From SVKR01 sp963605115 (GTDB lineage: Bacteria > Bacillota > Clostridia > Oscillospirales > Oscillospiraceae), in assembly GCA_963605115.1 (NCBI GenBank), contig CAVCTM010000097.1:1-7977 (forward strand): a DNA stretch of 7,977 bases, in the 5' to 3' direction. A program made the position numbers and the translations under genes. Under the pieces are notes generated by a model. That model worked only from the letters and a program-made list of their open reading frames with translations. It did not search any database and was not told the DNA's origin. Below are positions 1 through 6,265 of this stretch, piece by piece. How positions within the stretch are numbered: the stretch's first letter is position 1; the number at the start of each line of letters is the position of its first letter.

Positions 1-4
1 AACC

Positions 5-55
5 CTCCAGTCAGCCTTCGGCTGACAGCCTCCCTTGCACAGGGAGGCCTTTAAA
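5..55 (+). repeat. Dispersed palindromic repeat, left copy
   Basis: This 51-bp stretch is repeated perfectly, in inverted orientation, at 7927-7977. It folds as two adjacent hairpins: a 7-bp stem 10-16/20-26 (gtcagcc/ggctgac, 3-base loop) and an 8-bp stem 28-35/41-48 (gcctccct/agggaggc, 5-base loop). A competing 5-bp pairing of 4-8 with 43-47 would enclose the first hairpin. It codes for nothing recognisable and lies just past the murT stop codon. Neither hairpin is followed by a T-run in the direction of murT transcription, so a role as an intrinsic terminator is doubtful. I recall similar GC-rich paired-hairpin repeats as common between genes in Oscillospiraceae and related Clostridia; the family assignment is from memory, the repeat itself is seen directly. 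Confidence 0.85.
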
Positions 56-65
56 TTTGATTCTT

Positions 66-1436
66 TTACTCCCAGAACTCCTTCCCTCCGCAGCGGCGCA
101 GGAGGAGGGGTCTCAGCTCCATCATGCCGGTGTAGCTCGGCAGGATGAAGACGGGGCGCTCCGCGGCGGCGACCGTTTCCGCGACCGCGGCGAGGTCCGG
201 CTGAAGATGCAGCTTGTCCTCCGCGACGCCCGCGGCGCGCAGGCGCGCCGTCATCCGCTCCGCGCAGGTGCCGCTCACGGTCACGGCTCCGAGCGTCGGC
301 AGCGCGGCGAGCGTCTCAAATCCCGCGTCGTCGAGCCATGAGATGTCCGTTCCGTCCGAGACGCGGTTATTCGTCACAAACACGAGATCGAACGGCGCAC
401 TCTGGCGCGCGAGAAATCCGATCACCTGATTCGTTCCGGCGGCGTTTTTCACGAGCACCATGCGCGCGCCCGCGGCACCGAGGGCGAATTTTTCCATCCG
501 CCCGAAGCCGCAGTCAAAGCTTCCGACCGCGCGCTCCGCGTCCTCCGCGGAGATGCCCATCGCGGTCGCGGCGGCGACGGCGCCGGCGGCGTTATAAATG
601 TTGTAGACCGCCGGTTGGTTTACATAAACCTTGTCCGTTTTCCCGTCCACGCAGAGCTCCACAGTGCTGGAGTCAAGCCCCAGCTCGTCGATCTTTTCCA
701 CGCAGACAGCCGGTTCCTCGCGGTGGTGACCGCAGCCTGGGCAGCGGAAGCCGCCGAGGTGCGCGTAGTTTACATAATCATATTCCAATTCCGCGCCGCA
801 GCACATGCAGCGCGTGACCTCGCCCGCCCCCGGCTCCGCGCCGGTCTCGCCCGCAGCGCGGCTGAGCCCGTAGCGCCGGACGGGATTTTTCGTCCCCGCG
901 GCGAGCGCGGAGGACACCGCGTCGTCCGCGTTCAGACAGAGCAGCGTGTCCGGGCTCGCCTCCGCGCCGGCGCGGATGGCGGCGAGCGCGTTTTCCACGC
1001 CGCCGTAGCGATCGACCTGATCCTGAAAAAGATTCGTGACGAGCAGCACCTTCGGCTTCAGCGCGGGCAGGACCTTTTTCACCCAGCCCTCGTCGCATTC
1101 GAGCACGGCATAGCGCTTGCGGCAGTGCCCGGTGAGACTGCTCTGCCCGGCAAGCGTCGTGACGATGCCGCTCATCAGGTTCGCGCCGCTGCGGTTCGCG
1201 GCGCAGCTCAGCCCCGCCTCGGCAAAGGCGCGCTCTAACATGCGGCAGGAGGTCGTCTTGCCGTTCGTTCCGGTGACGACGACGCTCTCGACCCCGCGGG
1301 CGAGCACGGCGGCGATGTCCGGACAGATCCGCATCGCGATCTCGCCGGGCTTGGCGGTCCCGCCGCGGCGGAGCAGCCGCGCCGCCGTGTGCGCCGCGCG
1401 GCAGGCGAGCAGTGCGGTGAAAACTCGGATACTCAT
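66..1436 (-). CDS. murT: MurT, lipid II isoglutaminyl synthase Mur-ligase-like subunit
   Basis: MurT, with the glutaminase GatD, amidates the alpha-carboxyl of D-glutamate in the lipid II stem peptide, giving D-isoglutamine, at the cytoplasmic face of the membrane. The 456 residues are close to known MurT lengths (about 440-450). Visible features in order: the family-typical N-terminal RRGGTAKPGEIA (23-34), the P-loop GTNGKTT (56-62), NLFQDQVDRYGG (135-146), a zinc-ribbon insertion with Cys210/Cys213 and Cys232/Cys235 that separates MurT from other Mur ligases, YNIYNAAGA (278-286), and the C-terminal MurT domain with NQVIGFL (336-342) and DGTDISW (361-367). By position Asp364 probably corresponds to the Asp that MurT contributes to the GatD active site (inference). 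The start follows GGGGGAG (1446-1452) with a 9-base spacer. It is the last gene of the glmM operon, 16 bp after the preceding stop. No gatD follows in the remaining 65 bases of the window. Confidence 0.95.
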   Translation of the reverse strand: MSIRVFTALLACRAAHTAARLLRRGGTAKPGEIAMRICPDIAAVLARGVESVVVTGTNGKTTSCRMLERAFAEAGLSCAANRSGANLMSGIVTTLAGQSSLTGHCRKRYAVLECDEGWVKKVLPALKPKVLLVTNLFQDQVDRYGGVENALAAIRAGAEASPDTLLCLNADDAVSSALAAGTKNPVRRYGLSRAAGETGAEPGAGEVTRCMCCGAELEYDYVNYAHLGGFRCPGCGHHREEPAVCVEKIDELGLDSSTVELCVDGKTDKVYVNQPAVYNIYNAAGAVAAATAMGISAEDAERAVGSFDCGFGRMEKFALGAAGARMVLVKNAAGTNQVIGFLARQSAPFDLVFVTNNRVSDGTDISWLDDAGFETLAALPTLGAVTVSGTCAERMTARLRAAGVAEDKLHLQPDLAAVAETVAAAERPVFILPSYTGMMELRPLLLRRCGGKEFWE

Positions 1437-1452
1437 TCGTGCCGTCTCCCCC

Positions 1453-2112
1453 TTACCCGCGCTTCACGACGTGGGCGGCGTCCTTCCAGATGCAGCCGGC
1501 GGGGACGGTCCCGCGGACACAGGAGGTGGGGTAAACGCTGGCGTCCCGTCCGAGGACGGTACCGGGGTTTAAGACGCTGTTGCAGCCGATCTCCACGCGG
1601 TCGCCGAGCATGGCGCCGACCTTTTTCCTGCCGGTCTCCGCCCGCTCCGCGCCGTCGCGGACGACGACGGGCTTTTTGTCGCTTTTGACGTTGCTCGTGA
1701 TGCTCCCGGCGCCCATGTGCGCCTTGTAGCCGAGGATGGAGTCGCCGACATAGTTATAGTGCGGCACCTGCACGCCGTCGAACAAAATGACGTTTTTCAG
1801 CTCCGTGGAGTTGCCGATGACGCAGCCGTCGCCCACGAGGGCATTGCCGCGGATAAAGGCGCAGTGGCGCACCTCCGTGCCGTGGCCGATGATGCAGGGA
1901 CCGTGGATATAAGCGGAGGGGAACACCGTCGCGTCCTTCGCGATCCAGATGTCCTCCGCCGGGTGGTCAAACTCCGCCGCGGGCAGCGCCGCGCCGAGCG
2001 CGCTTATCAGCTCGCCGATCCCGGCGAGCGCCTCCCACGGGTAAGTGAAGCCCGCGAGATAGTCCCCTGCCAGCGAGTGGCTGAGGTCGAAAAGCTCCTC
2101 GATCTTCAGCAT
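1453..2112 (-). CDS. GlmU C-terminus-like left-handed beta-helix acyltransferase
   Basis: This 219-residue protein has about 50 non-repeat N-terminal residues followed by hexapeptide-repeat coils from about residue 55 to the end, the fold of left-handed beta-helix acyltransferases. The stretch around 117-143 (PHYNYVGDSILG, then MGAGSITSN) resembles the GlmU acetyltransferase centre (GHLTYLGD, then IGAGTITCN), so His118 aligns with the GlmU catalytic histidine. The likely role is acetylation of glucosamine-1-phosphate to GlcNAc-1-phosphate, the step after GlmM. There is no nucleotidyltransferase domain, so UDP-GlcNAc formation would need a separate enzyme. Databases often label such short proteins UDP-GlcNAc pyrophosphorylase, which its content does not support. 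I chose ATG at 2112 because it overlaps the glmM stop by one base (TGATG) and has GAGGTG (2121-2126) upstream. A longer in-frame reading back to 2532 lies inside glmM in another frame and looks like shadow sequence. The fold is confident; the substrate is inferred from neighbours and the histidine. Confidence 0.85.
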   Translation of the reverse strand: MLKIEELFDLSHSLAGDYLAGFTYPWEALAGIGELISALGAALPAAEFDHPAEDIWIAKDATVFPSAYIHGPCIIGHGTEVRHCAFIRGNALVGDGCVIGNSTELKNVILFDGVQVPHYNYVGDSILGYKAHMGAGSITSNVKSDKKPVVVRDGAERAETGRKKVGAMLGDRVEIGCNSVLNPGTVLGRDASVYPTSCVRGTVPAGCIWKDAAHVVKRG

Positions 2113-3476
2113 CACTTCTTCACCTCGATCAGATGACCGCTGCGCTCCATAGCGGCGATGATGGCATCCACCATCCGCTCGCACTCCGCGTCGCTCGCCG
2201 CCTCGCTCATCACGCGCAGGACCGGCTCCGTGCCGCTCGCGCGCAGGAGCACGCGCCCGTTTTCGCCGAGGGCGGCGCTGCATTCGTCCACCGCGGCGCA
2301 GACGGCGGGGTCTGCAAGCGTCGCCGTCTTGTCGTCCACGCGGACGTTTTTCAGCACCTGCGGATACTGGGTAAAGCCCGCGGCGAGCGCCGAGAGCGGG
2401 AGCTGGGTCTCCGCCATGACGCTCATCAGCATGATGGCGGTGAGCAGCCCGTCGCCCGTGTGGGCGAACTTGCGGAAGATGATATGACCCGACTGCTCGC
2501 CGCCGAGCAGGTGGTCGTTTTCCTTCATGCACTCATAGACGAACCGGTCGCCCACGGCGGTTTTTTCATACACGATGCCCGCCGCGTCAAACGCCTTGTA
2601 AAGCCCGAAATTGCTCATCACGGTGGTGACGACGGTGTTGCTCGGAAGCTGCCCGCGGTCGCGCAGATACTTGGCGCAGACATACATAATGGCGTCGCCG
2701 TTCACGACGCTGCCCTTCTCGTCCACGGCGAGGCAGCGGTCCGCGTCGCCGTCGAAGGCGAAGCCGGCGTCCAGCCGGTTTTTCACGACATAGCGCTGAA
2801 GCCCCTCGATATGCGTGGAGCCGCAGCCGGCGTTGATGTTCACGCCGTCGGGCTGGGCGTTGATGACCAGCGTCTTCGCGCCGAGCGCGTCGAACACGGC
2901 ACGGCCGATCATCCACGCGCTGCCGTTCGCGCAGTCGAGCGCGATGCGGTGCTTTTCAAACGAGCGCGCGGCGAGCCCGGCGAGATAGCCGATATAGCGG
3001 TTGCGCCCGGAGTAAAAGTCCACGGTCTTGCCGATGGCGTCCCCCGTCGCGGCGGGGAGCGCCGCGGGCGTGCCGTCCAGAAACGCCTCCAGCTCGGCGA
3101 GCAGCGCATCGTCCATCTTTTCGCCGACGGCGTTCATCAGCTTGATGCCGTTGTCGTAAAAGGGATTATGGCTCGCGGAGATCATCACGCCGCAGTCGAA
3201 GTCCTCCGTGCGCGTGATGTAGCTGACGCAGGGGGTCGTGGTGACGTGGAGCAGGTATGCGTCCGCACCGGAGGCGGTGATGCCCGCGGAGAGGGCGCTT
3301 TCGTACATATAAGAGGAGCGGCGGGTGTCCTTGCCGATGACGATCTTCGCCCCGGTGCGGCTCTGCCTTGCGCCGTAATACCAGCCGAGGAAGCGGCCGA
3401 TGTGGAACGCATGCTCTGCGGTGAGGTCCTCCCCCGCCCGTCCGCGGAAGCCGTCCGTTCCGAAATATTTACCCAT
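2112..3476 (-). CDS. glmM: Phosphoglucosamine mutase GlmM
   Basis: GlmM interconverts glucosamine-6-phosphate and glucosamine-1-phosphate in the cytoplasm, feeding UDP-GlcNAc and so peptidoglycan synthesis. The 454 residues match the family (about 445-450). All four signature sites are present: the N-terminal YFGTDGFRG (4-12), the phosphoserine loop ISASHNP (99-105) with catalytic Ser102, the metal-binding DGDADR (242-247), the sugar-binding GEQSGH (326-331), and the C-terminal phosphate-binding RASGTEP (412-418). I chose ATG at 3476 because GKYFGTDG follows at once and AAAGGAG (3488-3494) sits upstream. An in-frame ATG at 3521 would add 15 residues but falls upstream of the predicted transcript start. 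It is first in the operon with the beta-helix acyltransferase and murT. In many Firmicutes glmM follows cdaA and ybbR (c-di-AMP synthesis); here it instead has its own promoter and divergent M16 peptidase genes. Confidence 0.97.
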   Translation of the reverse strand: MGKYFGTDGFRGRAGEDLTAEHAFHIGRFLGWYYGARQSRTGAKIVIGKDTRRSSYMYESALSAGITASGADAYLLHVTTTPCVSYITRTEDFDCGVMISASHNPFYDNGIKLMNAVGEKMDDALLAELEAFLDGTPAALPAATGDAIGKTVDFYSGRNRYIGYLAGLAARSFEKHRIALDCANGSAWMIGRAVFDALGAKTLVINAQPDGVNINAGCGSTHIEGLQRYVVKNRLDAGFAFDGDADRCLAVDEKGSVVNGDAIMYVCAKYLRDRGQLPSNTVVTTVMSNFGLYKAFDAAGIVYEKTAVGDRFVYECMKENDHLLGGEQSGHIIFRKFAHTGDGLLTAIMLMSVMAETQLPLSALAAGFTQYPQVLKNVRVDDKTATLADPAVCAAVDECSAALGENGRVLLRASGTEPVLRVMSEAASDAECERMVDAIIAAMERSGHLIEVKK

Positions 3477-3487
3477 CAGATCAAAAT

Positions 3488-3511
3488 CTCCTTTCGTCCC
3501 CTCCTGGGGAC
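3488..3511 (-). promoter_or_regulatory. glmM leader hairpin next to its ribosome binding site
   Basis: Read on the minus strand, bases 3511-3496 form a perfect 6-bp stem with a 4-base loop (gtcccc AGGA ggggac). It can be extended by TTC/GAA pairing across a 2-base bulge. It ends one base before the real ribosome binding site AAAGGAG (3494-3488), which lies 11 bases from the glmM ATG. The loop and 3' arm also contain AGGAGG, a perfect second Shine-Dalgarno sequence that is buried and too far from the start to serve it directly. The structure is seen in the sequence. A role in damping or controlling glmM translation, or in protecting the 5' end of the mRNA, is inference. The leader is too short for a known metabolite riboswitch. 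Confidence 0.5.
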
Positions 3512-3524
3512 ACGAAATCATTCT

Positions 3525-3553
3525 ATCTTAGTCCAAATTCTCCCGCTTGTCAA
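3525..3553 (-). promoter_or_regulatory. Promoter of the glmM operon
   Basis: On the minus strand, TTGACA (3553-3548) is followed after exactly 17 bases by TAAGAT (3530-3525): a full-consensus -35 and a one-mismatch -10 for the housekeeping sigma factor. Transcription should begin near 3518, giving a leader of about 40 bases to the ATG at 3476. The upstream DNA (3554-3610) is AT-rich compared with the rest of the window, as expected for a strong promoter. No clear operator palindrome was seen over it. Confidence 0.85.
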
Positions 3554-3622
3554 TCACCCGCAGCTGTCGGCGGAAGATTCCCAACTTTTTACATTTAATT
3601 CATTTTATTTCCGGACAAACTA

Positions 3623-3660
3623 TGCTATACTGTTTTAAATCCGAAAAACGATTTGGGAGG
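3623..3660 (+). promoter_or_regulatory. Probable promoter and ribosome binding site of the yfmF operon
   Basis: An extended -10 element, TG (3623-3624) then TATACT (3626-3631), lies in the AT-rich divergent region. No good -35 is visible at the usual distance (the best candidate is T-rich sequence near 3603-3608), which fits extended -10 promoters that depend less on a -35. Transcription would start near 3638. The ribosome binding site GGGAGG (3655-3660) precedes the ATG at 3672 by 11 bases. This decides the start: a GTG at 3660, which would lengthen the protein by four residues, overlaps the binding site itself. The promoter is placed back-to-back with the glmM promoter. Confidence 0.55.
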
Positions 3661-3671
3661 TGCCAGACCCT

Positions 3672-4985
3672 ATGGAGCTTCGGAGAAGCGAGATCCTTCC
3701 CGGCGTGTTCTTAAACGCGCTGCGGACCGACAAATTCAAATCCGACTGCCTTTCCGTGAACCTGCTCTGCCCCCTTGACCGCGAGACCGTTTCCAAAAAC
3801 GCGCTGCTGCCCCGCGTGCTGAGCCGCGGCACGGCGTTCCACCCGGATATGGACGCCATCGCCGCCGCCTGCGACGAGCTTTACGGCGCGCGGATCATCC
3901 CCTGCGTGCGCAAGATGGGCGAGATCATGGCGGTCGGTTTTTACGCGGGCTTCATCGCCGACCGCTTCACGCCGGACGGCAGCGAGCTTTTGGAGCCCGC
4001 CGCCCGTCTCGTCGGCGAGCTGCTGCTCTCCCCCGCCACGCGCGCGGGGCTGCTGCGCCGCGAGTATGTCGACAGCGAGAAGGAAAAGCTCATCGACGAT
4101 ATCCGCGCGCGCTTGAACGACAAGCGCGGCTACGCCTTAGACCGTCTCGTGGAGGAGATGTGCGCCTTCGAGCCCTACGGCTGCGACGCGATGGGCACGG
4201 AGGAGTCCGCCGAGAGCGTCGGCTATGTGGAGCTCACGCGCTATTACCACACGCTGCTCCAGACCGCGCCGGTCGAGATCTTCTATATCGGCGCAGCGGA
4301 CGAAGAGCGCGCGGCAGCCGCCGTGCGCGACGCGCTCATCACGCTGCCGCGCGGCGAGATCGACTACGACCTCGGAACGGACATCCGCATGAACGCCGTG
4401 GAGGACCATGTACGCCATTTCGACGAGGAGATGGACGTTGCGCAGGGCAAGCTCTGTATGGGCTTCCGCCTCGGCGACTGCATGGACGACCCTGATTTTG
4501 CCGCCATCCGCGTGTTCAACGCACTCTTCGGCGGTGCGGTGACGAGCCGGCTGTTTCTGAACGTGCGTGAAAAGCTGAGCCTCTGCTACTACGCATTTTC
4601 GAGCTGCGATCTGCACAAGGGGCTGATGCTCGTCTCCTCCGGCATCGAGCCGGAGAAGCTGGACGAAGCTCGCGGCGAGATCCTCGCGCAGCTCGACGCC
4701 CTGCGCCGCGGCGAGATCACGGACGAGGAGCTCTGTGCCGCGCGCAGCGCCGTGGCGAGCGACCTCCGCGCCCTGACGGACAGCGCCGGCGGGCTGGAGG
4801 AGTTTTATCTGAATCAGGCGCTCCGCGGGCTCGATTACGGTCCGGAGGAGCTCGCCGCGCTCTGCGAGAGCGTGACGGCGGAGGAAGCCGCCGCCATCGC
4901 GCGCAGCGTGGAGGAGGACGCGGAGTATTTCCTGCACGGACAGGATGACGAGGACGAGGAGGAACCGGACGATGCAGAAGCTTGA
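3672..4985 (+). CDS. yfmF: YfmF, non-catalytic M16 peptidase-family subunit
   Basis: This 437-residue protein has the two-lobed M16 (insulinase/pitrilysin) architecture but lacks the zinc site. Where an active member has HxxEH, residues 44-48 read A-L-L-P-R, just before RGT (52-54). The C-terminal lobe keeps the substrate-handling motif, with SRLF at 292-295, Arg299 in NVREK and Tyr306. This pattern matches the Bacillus YmfF-type pseudopeptidase, which pairs with an active YmfH-type subunit encoded directly downstream, as here. In current databases the pair is named as associated with 5-aminopentanol modification of elongation factor P, but its biochemical job is poorly known and may not be conserved here. 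The last 15 residues (423-437) are nearly all acidic and overlap the signals that start yfmH. There is no signal peptide, so it is probably cytoplasmic. B. subtilis calls the gene ymfF. Confidence 0.88.
   Translation: MELRRSEILPGVFLNALRTDKFKSDCLSVNLLCPLDRETVSKNALLPRVLSRGTAFHPDMDAIAAACDELYGARIIPCVRKMGEIMAVGFYAGFIADRFTPDGSELLEPAARLVGELLLSPATRAGLLRREYVDSEKEKLIDDIRARLNDKRGYALDRLVEEMCAFEPYGCDAMGTEESAESVGYVELTRYYHTLLQTAPVEIFYIGAADEERAAAAVRDALITLPRGEIDYDLGTDIRMNAVEDHVRHFDEEMDVAQGKLCMGFRLGDCMDDPDFAAIRVFNALFGGAVTSRLFLNVREKLSLCYYAFSSCDLHKGLMLVSSGIEPEKLDEARGEILAQLDALRRGEITDEELCAARSAVASDLRALTDSAGGLEEFYLNQALRGLDYGPEELAALCESVTAEEAAAIARSVEEDAEYFLHGQDDEDEEEPDDAEA
4957..4962 (+). promoter_or_regulatory. Ribosome binding site deciding the yfmH start
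   Basis: A perfect AGGAGG lies inside the end of yfmF, 9 bases before the ATG at 4972. It rules out the in-frame ATG at 4945, which lies upstream of this site and would add nine residues (TRTRRNR-rich) unlike the family N-terminus. The same bases encode part of the acidic tail of YfmF. Confidence 0.85.
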
Positions 4986-6258
4986 ATACCCCTCCATCGG
5001 CGAAACGCTCTACCGCGACACGCTGCCGAACGGACTGCGCCTCTCCGTCGCGGTGAAGCCGGGCTTCACCCGCGCCCACGCCTTCTTCGCGACGCGCTAC
5101 GGCGGCGCGGACCGGCGCTTCCGCCTCGGCGGGGAGTTTCTCGACACGCCGATGGGCGTGGCGCACTTTCTGGAGCACAAGATGTTCGATATGCCCGGCG
5201 GCGACAATGCGCTCAGCACCCTCGCCGCGAACGGCGCCCAGCCGAACGCCTTCACCTCCGCGGGGATGACCGCCTATTATTTTGAGTCCACCGCGCACTT
5301 CGATGAGAATCTGCGCGAGCTGCTGCGCTTTGTCTCGACGCCTTATTTCACGGAGGAATCCGTCGCGAAGGAGCAGGGCATCATCGCGCAGGAGATCCGC
5401 ATGGGTGAGGACGAGCCGGGCTACGTCGGCTATGTGGAGCTCATGCGCTGCCTCTACGACCACCACCCGATCCGCGACTCCGTTGCCGGAACGGTGGAGT
5501 CCATCGCGGAGATCACGCCGGAGACGCTCTACGCCTGCCACAAGATCTTCTACACGCCGGGCAACATGGCGCTCGCCGTCGTGGGCGACGTGGACCCCGA
5601 AGCGGTGCGCGCCGCGGCGATGGAGCTGCTGCCCGCGGAGAGCGGCGAGATCCCCGTGCGCGATTACGGCGCGCCGGAGACGTCCGCGCCCTGCCGCACG
5701 CGCTTTACCCGCGCGATGGAGGTCTCCGCGCCGCAGGCGCTGCTCGGCGCGAAGCTGCGTCCGGCGGAGCCCGGCGAGCCGCTGCTGCGCCAGAAGGCGC
5801 TGACGGGCATGGCGCTCGCCTATCTTTACGGCGAGTCCTCCCGCTTTTATAACCGGCTCTACGCCGACGGGCTCATCAACACGGACTTTTTCACCGAGAC
5901 GGACTATGCGGCGGACACGCTGACGCTCCTCGCCGGAGGCGAGACGCGCGACCCGGAGCGGCTGCTCCGCGAGATGATCGACGAAGCCCGCCGCGCGGCG
6001 GACGAGGGGCTCAATGAGGCGCTCTTCGGCCGCATCGCCAAGTCGCGCTACGGCGCGCGGCTGCGCGGCTTGAACTCCTTCGGCGCCCTCTGCGGCGCGC
6101 TCGTGAACGCGGACTTCGGCGGCTACAACGCGCTCGACGCCTTCCGCGCCGCGGCGGAGATCACGCCGCGGGTCCTGTGCGATTTCATCGCAGACACTTT
6201 CCGGGAGGAAGACTTTGCCATGAGCGTCATTACGCCGGGCGAAACGAAAGGACAGTGA
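4972..6258 (+). CDS. yfmH: YfmH, M16 zinc metallopeptidase subunit
   Basis: This 428-residue M16 peptidase carries the inverted zinc motif HFLEH at 65-69: His65 and His69 as ligands and Glu68 as the general base. Glu141 (in AQEI, 138-144 IAQEIRM), about 72 residues on, is the probable third ligand. The N-terminal DTLPNGLRL (16-24) and the KMFDMPGGDN stretch after the zinc site are typical of the YmfH group, as is ANGAQPNAFTS (86-96). The C-terminal lobe has GESSRFYNRL (287-296), matching the family SSRxY motif. It should act as a heterodimer with the preceding inactive subunit, sharing a chamber that degrades or trims short peptides; the natural substrate is unknown. It starts inside yfmF (14-bp overlap), so the two are translationally coupled, consistent with a stoichiometric complex. 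There is no signal peptide. B. subtilis calls the gene ymfH. Confidence 0.92.
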   Translation: MQKLEYPSIGETLYRDTLPNGLRLSVAVKPGFTRAHAFFATRYGGADRRFRLGGEFLDTPMGVAHFLEHKMFDMPGGDNALSTLAANGAQPNAFTSAGMTAYYFESTAHFDENLRELLRFVSTPYFTEESVAKEQGIIAQEIRMGEDEPGYVGYVELMRCLYDHHPIRDSVAGTVESIAEITPETLYACHKIFYTPGNMALAVVGDVDPEAVRAAAMELLPAESGEIPVRDYGAPETSAPCRTRFTRAMEVSAPQALLGAKLRPAEPGEPLLRQKALTGMALAYLYGESSRFYNRLYADGLINTDFFTETDYAADTLTLLAGGETRDPERLLREMIDEARRAADEGLNEALFGRIAKSRYGARLRGLNSFGALCGALVNADFGGYNALDAFRAAAEITPRVLCDFIADTFREEDFAMSVITPGETKGQ

Positions 6259-6265
6259 TTTTCCT

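Noticed and set aside
5..48. Left repeat as intrinsic terminator of murT
   Set aside because: In the direction of murT transcription neither hairpin is followed by a T-run, so the main requirement is missing.
3477..3521. 15-residue N-terminal extension of GlmM from the ATG at 3519-3521
   Set aside because: That ATG lies only 4 bases after the -10 element, upstream of the expected transcript start, and the family begins at the ATG at 3476.
2133..3638. Long plus-strand open frame opposite glmM
   Set aside because: It is rich in His, Arg and Ala with no family motif, lies opposite a gene with every GlmM signature, and lacks a credible start region.
3477..3671. Riboswitch or small RNA in the divergent region
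   Set aside because: The two leaders are only about 35-40 bases each and show nothing beyond the short hairpin; the rest is promoter DNA.
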